Assembly (NCBI RefSeq): GCF_027887165.1
Contig: NC_077233.1
Span: 218,160,517 to 218,224,516 of the forward strand
Length of the DNA stretch: 64,000 nucleotides
Direction of reading: 5' to 3'
Source of the DNA: Monodelphis domestica
Lineage: Eukaryota; Chordata; Mammalia; Didelphimorphia; Didelphidae
A program made the translations under genes and the position numbers. Shown piece by piece: positions 31,735 through 43,384 of this stretch. The notes under the pieces were generated by a model. That model did not search any database, had not been told where the DNA came from, and was given only the letters and a program-made list of their open reading frames with translations. The stretch's first letter is position 1. Each line of letters starts with the position of its first letter.

Positions 31735-33285
31735 TTCTCAAAGACTTCTACAAAGGACAGGAACACATTGCCTCCTGAGGTGATCCTTTTCATTTTTGTA
31801 CAGCTCCGATTGTCAGAAAGTTGTTCTCCTCTCCCTCTTCCCCCATCACCAGCAGTCTTATATTTTCCTCTTTATTGCTAAAAACCATTGCTCCTAGCTC
31901 TTCTCTCAAGGTGCAAAGGAAGAAAGTCTTCCTCCACTTGAAAGGACTTCAGATACTTAAATGCAATGATGATACTCCTCCCTATCCCCTCCCCCTAGTC
32001 TTTTCTTCTCTAGAAAAACATGCTCATTTCCTACAACTGGTCCTCATATGACCTGGACTCAAGGCCCTTGGCCAACCTGGTCATCTTCCTCTGAATTCTC
32101 TCCAGTTTGTCAATGTACCTCCTAAACTATGTGACAAGGGAATCACTTTAAAAGACTGATATATATATTAATTTAAGGTCGCCAAGGAATCAGCTATGTA
32201 ATTTCTAAATGAAAAACTCAAGTCAGCCGTCAGCCTTTTTTGGAGTTGAATTACAATAGGAGTAAGAAAGGAATTAGTAAGAAAGGAGAGAGAGAAAAAG
32301 GGAGAGAAGGGAATAGGGCTTAAATACCCCTTCTGTTTAGGCTGGGCCAAAAGGCCCAAGCCCTTAGATAGCTGGGGCAAAGAAAAGAGATCAGTCCCTA
32401 TTACTCACGTGTCCAAAATGGAGAAACAGTCTCAGAGGCCCCCACCTTCAGCTTCCTTCAGAGCAAGCCTTCTCAGAGTCCACTGAAATCACTCCGACCA
32501 AACTCCTCAACCTCCCCTGGAGTCTTCAGACCCCCTATCTTTAAGGAAACCATCCAAGTTCCTCCCCTCAGTTCTCCCATCTACCAATCACTGTTCATCA
32601 ATTTCCCTGTGCCAATGGAGGCTCTAGCTTAACCCAGGACCGCCCAGAGGTTTCTGGCTTTTGCACATGTCTGTTGAAGGTCATATTTTCAAATGATTAA
32701 ATCTTTACTCCTTTGCTACAGCCCTTTCTAAATCCTGTTAACCTGAGTAGTGTAGAGATTGGAATAATTAAATTTTGATCTAGGCTGCAGCCCTTACTCA
32801 ATCCTATTAGGACTGAATAGGGTGGAGATTTATTCCAAGTATCTCCATTGTATCAATTCTAAAATCAATCAAGACTCAAAGAAATTCCTGTTCTATGCTT
32901 AAGCATAGGTCAAAGTCCTTTCCATTGTTCAGCAAAGGGTTTCTGTCCTAAAGTAATCTTAAGAAGGGAAGAGAAGGAACCTCCCATGCCAATGGGGTTC
33001 CCATTCCAATAGACTATCAGTAAGAAATTTTCCAAGTATGAAATATCCCAATGGTGAAATTTCCAACATTTATAAGTCTAAGGAATTTTGAGGTTTACAA
33101 CTAAAGCACCCCATATTGAACAAACGACTCCAGATGAAGCCTAATAAGAACAGAGTAGAAAGGCTCCTCTAAACTATGCTCCTCTAAAAGCAGCTCAAAA
33201 TTGTATGATCTATTCTGGCTGCCTCATCATATTGCTGATATGTATATTAAGCTTTCACTCCACTAAAATCCCCAAGTCATAGGTT
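31735..33285 (-). mobile_element. CR1/L3-clade LINE 3' portion, antisense, split by an LTR
   Basis: 31,735-32,125 carries ATTTTTGTACAGCTCCGATT, CATTGCTCCTAGCTCTTC, CTTCTCTAGAAAAACATG, CCTCATATGACCTGGACTC and AGTTTGTCAATGTACCTCC. It resumes at 33,104-33,285 with ATTGAACAAACGACTCC, AAGCTTTCACTCCACTAAAA and CCCCAAGTCATAGG. This order fits the antisense 3' part of ancient amniote CR1/L3 LINEs. The 970-bp LTR lies between the halves. Confidence 0.68.
32130..33099 (-). mobile_element. Solo LTR, 970 bp, TSD ACTA
   Basis: Begins TGTGACAAGGGAATCAC and ends TTTTGAGGTTTACA. It is flanked by ACTA at 32,126-32,129 and 33,100-33,103, and it precisely interrupts a CR1/L3 fragment. TG...CA ends and a 4-bp duplication fit a class I ERV LTR. 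Minus orientation is inferred: on that strand GGGGTATTTAAGCCC (about 32,313-32,327) is a TATA-like box about 200 bp before the end. Confidence 0.82.
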
Positions 33286-35818
33286 TTTTTTAAAAACCTT
33301 CTACAAGTAATTAATTTATTCACACAAAAATAGAGGATATTCAAAGACCAGTAATGGAATGCCAGGTAGCAAAGTGTGGCATAAAGAAAAAAATGGGATT
33401 CAAATGGTTTATTTTGAGAACCTTTGGTAGTATGATCCTTGATTCCTGCATATCGAGATGAACTTTAGAATGTTGTCACAACACCATTTTCTACTTATGT
33501 CCATTTGTTTCTGTGCCCTTGACCCATTGTCCCATTGCTGCTTGGGGTCCCTCTGGAGGCAACTGGCATAAAAAAAAGTCTGCCATGGTAGGTCCTTCCT
33601 CTTACAGAAGGAACAGATGTGCCTATTGACTGCCTGGATGCACGGCCAGATTTGACCAGATGTCAGTCAGCATCCCTAGACTCTCAGCTGTTTGGACCCC
33701 AGCTGGATAGTGATTACAACAGCTGCTGCATCTCTTGAAAACTTAACTTCCATTGGTGGTAAATAAACTTGCCTCCTATCCAAGTACACAACATTCACCC
33801 ATCCAAGCCCAAGGGGCTGCTTCATGGTTCCATGTACTAAGCTCTATGGAGCCAGACACATTCTTCCATCTGGGTCCTCTCGTGGCCTTTGTTTGGAAGA
33901 GCTTTTGTCCCCTTCGAGATCTTTCCACATCTGTTTCAGGATGGAAATGTTTCTTCACTGAGCTGAGTTGTTTTCCCCTTTGTGGTTTTCTCCCTCACAC
34001 TCCATTTGTACCCCAAGAGCAAACAAAGTCCTCTGAGCTATCATAGGTAGGAGAGAAGCTGCACATAGGGGAGAAAGGCATGAACATTTTCTAAAATGGA
34101 AGCCTGTCCATCGGACAGCAAGCAAGTTGTTCAGCCTTTCTGCTCCCCTTCCCCCTGCTCTCTGTTGCAAACCAGCCAGCAAACCCAAATTATGGTTGCC
34201 ATATGATGAGAAAGAGCTGTTTCCACAACTGTGATCCCTTGCTTGCATCCCAGGTGCCAACAGAAACAGGCCTCCACTATATATGTATGTATGTATGTGT
34301 GTGTGCATATATATTTATACTATCTACTTCCCCTGCAAAAGTCAATTTTAGTAATTTAGTGCTCTCTTCTATCCTTACCTTTCCATCTTGTCTACAATGT
34401 TGATATGAAAGACTATATCAGTCCCAAAAATGACTTTTTAAAACAACACTGTGATTTGATAAAGCAGAAACTGAATGTCAAAAAGGAATTAAAATGTCTC
34501 TACCTATTCTGCTTGGTCCCAGAAGACTCCAGAAAGCATGTCATCTGACTTCTGTTATTTCTTCAGGGTAGTAGCATTTCAAAGTGAGGCATGTGGATCA
34601 ATAGGTTTTTTATTAGAAATTAATTTTCCTTATATCTTTTTCATTCAGCATAAGTAGTGATACTCACTAGGTAATTTGGAGAGTTCCGATGAGAGACAGA
34701 GAGGAGAGGAGGAGAGGGAGAAGAGAGAGGAAGAGGAGAGGGGGAGAGAGAGAAAAAAAGAGAGAGCCTTTTGTTTTGTTTTGTATTTTCTAGAGTGTTA
34801 TATGTCCTTTTATTTTAGAGTGGTGTTATTACGACCAGCAGCATGTCATTACCTTTTATATTCAATTTTGGCTGAATGTGGAAATATTAGAAGAGTCTTC
34901 TGTCTACAGGTAATTAAAAGCATACAGAATTTGAACAAAAAATAAAATGCAGTAGAGGAACAGAGGTTATGTAGCACTGCCATATTTTCTTTTTTACTCA
35001 GAAGCTTTGCAATTAAATGACTCATCTGATGTAAGGAACTGTCCTTGTATTTATTTTTTGTTATTTCCAGTTTTATCTTCTTTGCCTCCCTTCTCTTGAA
35101 AGAATACCTACTTTAGGGAAATCTCTGCAACCTCCAGACATTTAAAAAATACTTTAAAACAACCATTGTGCATATGTCTGTCTCTTGTGCCTCTCTGCTG
35201 AAGAGAGCACTGCTATGCTAAAAACTAGCAACTGGCCAAAATTATTGTAAAACATTTTACAAATATAAAGAGCTATATTAATGCTAAATGGTGTCATCAT
35301 TGTCATGGATTATTCTTTAGTATACATGATAGAAATTAAAATAAGGAAGACATTACTAACAATAGTGGAATGTGTTGCTTGTGTCAGTGGAAGATTTCAA
35401 GAAGAAGCTGTCAAGGATATTGTAAAGTTGATTTCTGCTTCAGGTAAGAGATGAATTAAATGCCCCTTGAGGTCTCATCCAAGGCTGACTATCTGATTTA
35501 ATTGACATCCCCCATGATATGGGTATCACGCAAATAGAAAGTGCCAAAAATGGAACTCTAAAATGAGTCAACTGACTCCTACTACAGTGCTTTTTCCTCT
35601 ACACTATCTTCCTCCCTCCTACATCATGGTTACTTTCCAAAGAAACTTTTTGATTTGGGGGGCAATCTTCTATAGCAATTTTTCTTACTGTTCTATTTCA
35701 TTACATGACTTTGCTTTGAATTAATTATGTCTGCTGTCTAGAAAAAGCAAACACACCAGTGGGGCTCACATGCAGTGGTTTTGTATACACATGGAATCTC
35801 AGAATTCCTTGAACCTGA
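33286..35818. other. No gene recognised; simple repeats only
   Basis: About 2.5 kb without a nameable repeat or gene. It contains a TATG/TGTG microsatellite (about 34,280-34,318) and a GA-rich tract (about 34,690-34,770). Frames of up to 117 codons at 33,753-34,308 overlap on opposite strands and have no domain. Confidence 0.55.
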
Positions 35819-35830
35819 GGTAGATTTCCT

Positions 35831-36732
35831 CTTCTTTTATTTTTCTTTTACTCTTTTTTATTGATTTTTTTTCAATTATATGTAGAAACAATTTTTTGGC
35901 AATTGTTTTCTGACATTTTGTGATACAGATTCTGTTCCTCCTTTTCCCCCATCCCTCCCCAGGTGGTAAAAATTTCCCTCCCTCCCCTTGACCAGAGCAA
36001 TAAATAGTCTGATATAGGTTATATCAGTGCTTTCTTGTAATATATATTTCCATATTCCCCATGTTGTGACTGAAGACACATACCACATATACAATAAAAA
36101 ACTCACGAAGGAAATAAAGTGAAGGATGGCATGCTTTTATTTGCAATCAGATTCCAACAGAAAATTCTTTGGCTGTGGATAGCAGCTTTTTGGGATTATC
36201 TTGGATCCTTGTTTTGCTGATAATAGTTTAGTCCTTCACAGTTGATCATCATAAAATGTTTCTGTTGCTGTGTTTGTTTCCTGGTTCTGCTCCTTTCACT
36301 TTGCTTCAGTTCATGTAAGCCTTTCTAGGTTTTTCTTAATTCATCCTGTTCATCATTTCTTCTGGTGCAATAGTATTCCATTACCACCATATCCTACAAT
36401 TTGTTTAGCCATTTCCCAGTTGATGGATATCCTCTCAGCTTCCAATTCTTTACCACTACAAAAAGAGCTGCTAAAAATATTTTGGTACAGATAGGTCCTT
36501 TTTCCTTATCTCTGATCTCTTTGGGATATAGATTCAGTGTTAGTACTAGTGGGTCAAAGGGTATATGTAGTTTAATGGCCCTTTGGGCCCATATTGCTGT
36601 CCAGGATGGCTATATCAATTCACATTTTCACCAACAGTGCATTAGTGTCCCAATTTTCCCATATCTCCTCCAACATTTATCATTTTATTTTTTATCATAT
36701 TGGCCACTCTCTTGGTGTGAGATGATATCTTG
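35831..36732 (-). mobile_element. LINE-1 3' fragment (902 bp), antisense, TSD GGTAGATTTCCT
   Basis: From TCTTCTTTTATTTTTC to GAGATGATATCT, with a perfect 12-bp duplication at 35,819-35,830 and 36,733-36,744. Internal marks: CCTCCCCAGGTGGTAAAAA, CACAGTTGATCATCATAAAA, GTTTCCTGGTTCTGCTCC, CTCTTTGGGATATAGATTC, CTTGGTGTGAGATGATATC. 5'-truncated, and of an older L1 lineage than the 22.4 kb copy. Confidence 0.92.
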
Positions 36733-36744
36733 GGTAGATTTCCT

Positions 36745-37235
36745 GGAGCTCCCATGTACAAGAGAGGAGTACTCCAGGTTGATTGGTTGTTGGTCTTCAT
36801 ACTGGAAGGAGATTACTGGATGATGTCTTCTGATTCACATATAAATTGAACTTATGTGAAGCAGAGTTGTATAAAGTCCTCAACCATACTCTCTCGTCTA
36901 GTCATTGAAGTCCACTGGTAAGATAGAAGTCAGGACAACTGGTAATGACTTGGAATGCAGTGGATGACATTGACTTCTTTGATGTTTAACCAGGATCTAG
37001 ACACTCCATAGTGCCTGCTTCTATTGACTTCATGGTCATTGGAACAAATTGTTCCCATCCTCCCATTCCACCTCTTCTGCTTGCCGCTAACTCATCAGGT
37101 TTGAGACCTGCCAATTATCCTCAGTGTGGTTTAACCCACCTGCCAAGATGGTTCACCAGGCTGCTGATCATGCTACAGCTTCTTGGAGCCACAAGTGAGA
37201 GAGTTGGATGCCAGGTGAACACCAAAAGAGTATGC
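36745..37235 (-). mobile_element. Diverged relative of the unrecognised ~560-bp retroelement
   Basis: The segments TGGTTCACCAGGCTGCTGAT, CTTGGAGCCACAAGTGAGAG and GGATGCCAGGTG align in order with 39,638-40,198 (GGTTCACCAGGGGTC, CTGGAAGCCACAAGTGAGAG, GGTGTCAGGTGG). The rest is only loosely similar. It would mean the family is old as well as having better-preserved copies. Confidence 0.4.
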
Positions 37236-37279
37236 TCCACATATTATAGTGCTGGCTCCAGTCTATCTTTCCATTCTTT

Positions 37280-37715
37280 CTTATTATTCTCTTTTACACA
37301 CTCCACATGTGTGAAAGTTAAACTTGTCATCAAAACCAACATTTCATCTTCCATTTCTTTACCTTTTCACAAGTGGTCCCCAGTGCCTGGAATGCATTTC
37401 TCTTCATTTTGGCTTTATGAAATCTCTCCACTCACATGCAGTTTGCAGGAATTCTATCATAATTCTCCCCATTACTAGCATGTTCCCACTGCCCTGAAAT
37501 TACTTTGCATCTACTTTGAGTATATTGTGTATTTAATTTTCTATTTGTATCTTGTTCCCTAACACACACATGCACACACACACTCTACTGAATGTAAGCT
37601 CCTTGAGGACTGAGACTATTTCCTTTTTTTTTTTTTGCTTTTCTATTCTAAAGCCTAGCATACCGATTGGTGCATAATAGGCATTTACTAAATGCTTACT
37701 TGGATTGAATTTAAT
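37280..37715 (+). mobile_element. L2-type LINE 3' end, sense
   Basis: CAGTGCCTGGAATGC, AATGTAAGCTCCTTGAGGAC, AAGCCTAGCATACCG, GCATAATAGGCATTTACTAA: the characteristic L2 3' end, with a CA-rich insert near 37,562-37,581 and a T run near 37,624. Confidence 0.75.
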
Positions 37716-38495
37716 TGAAATAATTTTTTTACAAATAAAAAATCCATTTCCCATGAAAAAGTATCAACTCCTCCTTTGCCTTACCTCTCCTCCCCACCCA
37801 GCTTATCTGTATCATAATTATTCAGTTTTCCATATATAGAACATGTTTTTCTTGAAGTAAGGTATACATGCATCCTGTAATACTTCTATACATCATTTCA
37901 TCCATAGGATACCTTTTCCACTCATAGAGATTATTTTCATATCTTTTATGACATTTGACCATGTCTCCCTAGAAATCTTCCATAATGGATTTATCTAAAA
38001 GTCTAAAGGCCTTTGTTTAAGTCTTGATCTCTCCATTATATCCATCACCCAATATATGGAAGGAGTATGTAATGGACTCCAGTCCTGCACATCCTGGGTG
38101 ATATTTTACATCATACCTTGAATATAACTCATTGTTGGAAATATACTGTTATCCACTTACACTTTCTATGTGTTCCTCCATTATCTTTTGAATCTCTGGA
38201 GACTGGGGTATTCTGTGATCTGCAGTGAGACAATATCACTAGAAGAACATTTTTTCTAAAGAGATACGTATTAGAATGAAATTTGGTATGACTGAAAACA
38301 AGTTATATATATTCTTTGTTCTCCCAGCATTGACTTAACTCATTGGCCATCAGATACATCCTGTGTTTAGAGTATGTGAGTTAATGTTCATAGTCTTAAA
38401 GTTTTCAGATTCTTAATTCTTTTGTCCTCCAGTTACTGGAGAAGAAAGAGGCCACACAGGACTGAGAAGAAGAGAAAGGAAAGGGAATAAGTATT
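37716..38495. other. No recognisable feature
   Basis: Possible old L1-like text at 37,716-38,000 (GAACATGTTTTTCTTG, AATACTTCTATACATC) is too diverged to call. The rest shows nothing. Confidence 0.4.
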
Positions 38496-38955
38496 TTTTT
38501 AAAGATGTTATTTTTTCCAATTACATATAATATCAATTTTTGGCATAATGTTTTCTGACATTATAAGATCCAAATTGTCTCTCTCCCTCCTTTCCTTCCC
38601 CATTCCCAGAGATGGTAAGCAATTTGATCTGGGTTATACATATATTATCATGAAAAACATATTTCCATATACATCTATAAGAAAAAACTCATATAAAACC
38701 AAAACCCAGAAGCAAAAATAAACGAAGTGAAAAATAGTATGCTTTGATCTGCATTTTGATTTCAATAGTTCTTTCTCTGGAGATGGAGAGCATTGTTTGT
38801 CATAAATCCTTCAAAACGGTCCTGGATCATTGTATTGCTGAGAGTAGCTATGTCTTTCACAGTTGATCATGTACAATGTTCTCATCAGTTCATCTAGGTC
38901 TTTCCAGTTTTTTACGAAACCATTCTTCTCATCATTTCTTATAGCACAATACTAT
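38496..38955 (-). mobile_element. LINE-1 3' fragment, antisense
   Basis: TGTTTTCTGACATTATAAG, GATCTGGGTTATACATATAT, CCTGGATCATTGTATTGC, CATCTAGGTCTTTCCAG, CTTATAGCACAATACTATG. It is followed by ATATTTATTAAGCACC, a short piece of antisense L2-like text. Confidence 0.85.
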
Positions 38956-39059
38956 GAGAACAAATATTTATTAAGCACCTGAGAGCTACTTTGTATTTGG
39001 GGCAGAGTGGAGGGGTATCATGAAAAAAAATTCATCACCTAGCTGCATTGATAACTTTT

Positions 39060-39265
39060 AGAGATCAAGTACCCAAACTGCACCTTCAAGCTGCTGTGAG
39101 TCCCCCACATTGCCCTAGATAGTGGAAGGAGGAAGTGCTTGCACTGGGCAGCTGGACAGAGGAGTGTGGAGCATGTGAAAAATGTCCTCAGGTGCTTTGA
39201 AGAGGGGGAACAGAGCAGCATCCTCCAGCATGATGGGGCACCCAACCAAGCAGGCCTATTTCTAA
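39060..39265 (+). repeat. Unrecognised ~190-bp interspersed repeat, copy 1
   Basis: CAAGCTGCTGTGAG, GGAGGAAGTGCTTGCACTGG, GGACAGAGGAGTGTGG, GAAAAATGTCCTCAGGTGC and AGAGGGGGAACAGAGCAGC align with the reverse complement of 53,653-53,842 and, more weakly, with 31,165-31,275. I cannot name the family. Confidence 0.6.
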
Positions 39266-39625
39266 TGAACCTCTATATACTTAGTCAGGTTAACTTAATA
39301 ACAATCTCTCTCTCTCCTCCTCTCTCCACCCCATTTAGGGAAAAAGATCACCATTCCTAAAATACAGATTCTATTATACCACTTTATTACTTAAGAAGTT
39401 ATAATGGCTCCAAAGTGACAAGTAAATCAAATTGAGCTTGTAAGTTCTTTACTGTATTCACTGTGTGTTAATCTATAGGAGAGTGTACCCATTTATGTAT
39501 GAAGGGAGAATTGCTGAGAATAATTGAATTGGCTGGTTTTTACCTTAGTTTCTTCATCTGTAAAATAAAGGTGTAGGCTTAGATGAGCATTTCTCAATGT
39601 CTTAGGACCCTTTTAATATTTTTTT
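39266..39625. other. No recognisable feature
   Basis: Short simple CT-rich stretch near 39,308-39,328. A TCTTCATCTGTAAAATAAAG piece near 39,550 may be a SINE 3' scrap. Nothing else is seen. Confidence 0.45.
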
Positions 39626-39637
39626 TGTTTCCATTTA

Positions 39638-40198
39638 GTAGTAGTCTCTCGGTAACCGAGGATGACGATTGTCTTTGTGCGTTTTCATCTATGATAGATG
39701 AGTGTGTACAAAGACATTTGTGCGTGAAGGAGATTTAAGTGGAAAAGTTGATGCACAGAGACAGTCCCACTCTTTCAGTGTTAAAAGCCTGGGTCCAGTA
39801 GCACAAAAAGTCGTTGCCCCTGGAGACTTCCTCAGCTGCATTGGATGGCCGTGTTGTCTTTTGTGCTTCAACATGCCCTAAGCCCTTCACAGTGCTTTGC
39901 TGCATCGCCATCTCAGCCGTTGAACCTTCTTATTGGTTTCTTCCGTCTGTTCAGCCGAAGCAGTCTTCACATGCTGGGTGAGCAAGGCCCTGGTTCACCA
40001 GGGGTCTATGACCCGATGGCTACTCTCACAAGGTTTAGCCGGCCTGTCGAAGCCATTGCCCGGGGTGTGGCCGCTGCAGCATGCTAGCAGCTACTGGAAG
40101 CCACAAGTGAGAGCTGGGTGTCAGGTGGGTGTCAGAGGCTGGAGAGCTGCCCTAGAAGGGCATGACAAGCCCTCCATACCCCTCCCTGAACACCCCAA
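39638..40198 (-). mobile_element. Unrecognised ~560-bp retroelement, copy with 12-bp TSD
   Basis: 561 bp bounded by TGTTTCCATTTA at 39,626-39,637 and 40,199-40,210. On the plus strand it begins GTAGTAGTCTCTCGG, with a perfect short hairpin (CTCGGTAACCGAG), contains CATCTATGATAGATG, and ends CCTGAACACCCCA. It aligns along its whole length in reverse with 43,528-44,083. There is no poly(A) at either end. The minus-strand call assumes that the GTAGTAG side is the 3' end, because the truncated copy at 18,391 keeps only that side. No coding capacity is seen. Confidence 0.85.
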
Positions 40199-40289
40199 TG
40201 TTTCCATTTATTTTTGTTTTTAATATGTAATAGATGTAACTATAATCTGAAAATAATACACCTATCCTCCCTATATAAAAACAAAATGC

Positions 40290-40825
40290 CAAAGCCAGGA
40301 CCAGATAGAAAACCTATTTATTCATTTGTACAAGATCTAATGGCTTTAAATAAAATCATGTCATAAAAAGACACCCTGTGTTCCCCAACCCACTTACTAT
40401 TCTCTCATATATTCCCAGCACAGCCACATATTTTACTGTGGTGGATTTGTGCTCAGCATTTTTCTCAATCCCTATCCATGAAAATTCTAGGAATATATTT
40501 GCCTTTCCATGGAAATGCTCTCAATGATCATGGTTAAGGCTTGAAAACATGATTGGTAAATTGTGCACTGAGACTAACTTGAAATGGCCTGAGGTTATTT
40601 CTTTAGCCCTGTTTTATCTTCACAGCAGGCCCAGGGGAGATCTACACATTTCACCATTTGAGATGCTTTTTGGACATCCCCCCATATAGGCTAAGCCTTT
40701 TCCCCCTGCATACACAGCGTTACTAGGAGGGGACACTTACTTCTTTTGCTTCTTATATACAGAATTTTCAGGTCGAATTGAGAGAACTGCACAAACTGGA
40801 GCTACAGTACAGGCTGAATCTCTAG
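40290..40825 (+). pseudogene. pol: ERV pol remnant: reverse transcriptase joined to integrase end
   Basis: 40,293-40,510 reads as the start of a retroviral reverse transcriptase across two frames: KPGPDRKP, then VQDLMALNK, then (from 40,372) PTVPNP-like text and VVDLCSAFFSIP (about 40,438-40,473), holding the first catalytic-type aspartate. The text then jumps, near 40,515-40,580, to the integrase C-terminal half with SRPRGDLHISPFEMLFG (about 40,624-40,674), followed by a stop. Most of RT, RNase H and the integrase core are missing. Family knowledge places such motifs in gammaretrovirus-like (class I) ERVs. Multiple stops and frame changes make it non-functional. Confidence 0.82.
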
Positions 40826-41189
40826 GCTTCTTACTCTATGATCTACATGCAGGAGACAAGATACATAAAGAATTACCAATGCACTGGAGGAACTCAGCCT
40901 GCCTGGGAAGATCTATTTCAAGTACTGTTAATTACTCCAACAACTATCAAAATAGGAGAAAAGGACTCTTGGATTCATTGCTTGCATATAAAACAGGTAC
41001 TCTACTGAAACTGAGTGATTATCTTATCACATATATTGTATTTGCTGCTGTTTGGGGTTTTTTTTTAGATTTAATTTTGGTTTTAAGTTTATATATTAAT
41101 CTAAGATGTTCTGTTATACACCGTTACCTTAACTTAGTATGTTTTAATTATTAGCTATATGTTCTTTTACATTGTCTTATTTGTATTCC

Positions 41190-42470
41190 CTTCCTATGAT
41201 TGGACTAGAGAAAATGCCATTATAAAAGTTCCTAAACAAGTTGGACAATTTTCCATGGCAAAGCCATTGGTCCCTATGGATGCTAGGTCTGTCACCAGAT
41301 CCATCAGAGCTCTGTTTTGTCATGGGCAACAATTCCAGTCTACAGAAATGAGACATTACCACAGCTTGCACCACAGGAAGGTCACATTACCTAAACAGCC
41401 TTTTGCTCCTTTTACCTTTGTTGTCACATAGATGATGAGGGATGGTTCCCATCAAAATGATTACAACCTATATCAGTAACCTTTGAGGAATTTAAGGAAC
41501 TAAAGATCTCAGTTGATTTTTAACAGGTCTGCAGAAGTATTTTTAGGTATCTAGAATCACCACTACCTCTGACTTATCATTTGCCTGCCTTTGACTTGTG
41601 TGTGATGAGCGGTAAAGCTCCAGTAAGTAGTAGTAAGTATATGGGTGACAAAGTGAAGTACAACTGCACCATTCCATTCCTTACCTTTACATTTATTTGT
41701 GCTAGAGCAAAGCTTAGAAATTCAATGGATGGGACACATAAATGCATGTCTTTTACAACTGTTACAGTCTCATCTTGCTGGAAGAAGGATTTCCATGGGG
41801 CTTGGTAACCCCTGGACAGTTCTATGTTTGTAACTTTTCAATTTATTCTACCCTTTCCCTAGGATGGCATGGTACCTATGGTTTGGTTTATGTTATTTCA
41901 CCTGCATGATCACTATATTGGCCAAATAGACAAGTCCACAGCCAGAAATCTAGGTTCTTGGTGGCATTCTAGAGCCAAGAGGTCAAGGCCAAATTCAGTA
42001 ACATTCTCATCAGCAGTACAGAGGTTTTTCTGGGCACTCCTGCCAAATTTTGAAATGATGTCAGTGATAGACTCTTTTAGAAATATCTCAGATGAGACTG
42101 ATTGGCTCATCTCCCTAACTACTTAGGCCATCTCTTTCTTATAGGAAGAGATTGACTCCTTAACAAAAACAATTCTACAAAACTGACTGGCCCTTGACAT
42201 GCTTACAGTCACATCAGGAGGTGTGTGTGCCTTTATTAATCAATCTTGTTGTTCTTATGTAAATAGATCTGGAGAAATTGTGACAAATAACCATGATATT
42301 CAAAGGATTTTAAAAGACATGTATAAAAGACAAGTATAATCATCCTAAAATCCAAGGCTTAAGATCATTTAAAGCAATTTTAGGAAAAGAAAATCACCAA
42401 CACCCTGAATCAAGAAAGTGGATCTTCTGGAGAAAATGTCATGAGGATGCCTACAGAAATTACACATTGC
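41190..42470 (+). pseudogene. env: ERV env remnant with CX6CC transmembrane motif
   Basis: Downstream of pol. Surface-subunit-like text (PGQFYVCNFS near 41,811-41,840, GWHGTYGLVYV near 41,861-41,893) is followed by a transmembrane-subunit piece with GGVCAFINQSCC (42,217-42,252). There the cysteine at 42,226-42,228 and the pair at 42,247-42,252 form the CX6CC motif of gamma-type Env. Frames are broken by many stops, including one just before that motif. The longest open pieces, 41,159-41,431 and 41,869-42,126, are not in the retroviral frame. No function is possible from this copy. Confidence 0.72.
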
Positions 42471-42823
42471 ATCAAGATACCCAGAGTGAATTTTGGAATA
42501 TAATGAACTGAACTGAAGGGAGTTGATCCTAGCATTTATTCTGAATGTAAATTCTTATGCCAAAGGGGAGTGCCCCCTAATTGTTTTTTTCTCAATGTGC
42601 CTATCAATAATTTTTTCTCTCTTATTCTTTCTTTCCCTCTTATTCCCCAAAATTGTTGTAATTCCCTCTATGTAAGGTGCAATATTTTATACACTTCTAA
42701 TAAGAGAATCTTTAGATATATAGGCTACATATGTGGAATGATTGATTCATTGAGGAAACTTGACATGTTAATCTCCTAGAAAACCCAAATGAGGAGATTT
42801 AATGTGCTGGTCCTGCAAAGAAT

Positions 42824-43323
42824 CAAAGTGGGGGATCATGCAAAAGGAAATTTATTCTTCTTTCCTCGCCTCATCTCTTGCTGACCATTGACCTGGAAGC
42901 CAGAATTGTGTAAGGGAAACCATTGGGTAGATTAGGTCACAAGGATAGAATGGTAGCAAGAAAAAGACAGCAAAGGAGTCGAGTCATGAGAGAAGGAGCA
43001 GGGCGATTTCCCCTGGCACTGCCCCCCCCCAGGTGACAGAGGCAAAATGGAGAGCCGTGGTTGGTTCTTGAGACATGACTTATGGGAATTCGTGGGCAGA
43101 GAAGTTTGAAAAACTGAGGCAAGAGCAAATTTTGATCTCTTCCGTGTTTGTCGCTATCTCAAGCTGCCTGTAAGCATGGCTAGGGGCCCTTATGGTGGCT
43201 ATACAATAGCCAACTAAATGTTTCTCTCTTATTTTTCCATCTTTTATCCTACCACTTTTGATTTAATAAAATTATTAGTTTATGGCTAGTATCTTACATA
43301 ACACAATTCTTACATAATAACAC
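42824..43323 (+). mobile_element. Probable polypurine tract and 3' LTR of the ERV
   Basis: AAAGTGGGGGATCA (from about 42,825) is purine-rich and in the right place after env for a polypurine tract. A following ~480-bp segment starting TGCAAAAGG (42,839) has an AATAAA at 43,265-43,270 and ends near ACATAATAACACA. No second LTR is in the window to confirm the borders and no TSD was found. Confidence 0.4.
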
Positions 43324-43384
43324 AATGTGTGTAATTTGTTATACATGTAATAAATTATAATAAATATGCTTATAGGAGAGAAAC

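Noticed and set aside
33753..34308. Overlapping frames of 97 and 117 codons
   Set aside because: Opposite-strand overlap, no domain, no splice or promoter context, and a microsatellite at one end.
36270..36823. Plus-strand frames of 74 and 140 codons
   Set aside because: They lie in an antisense LINE-1 3' fragment with a defined TSD. The C-terminal extension runs into unrelated flank.
39689..40223. Frames of 61-96 codons in the ~560-bp element, and 43,707-44,095 equivalents
   Set aside because: The frames are not conserved between the two copies and are interrupted at different places, so the element is probably non-coding.
41869..42126. 85-codon frame in the ERV env region as an intact env
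   Set aside because: It is not in the frame carrying the retroviral motifs, and the motif frames contain many stops.
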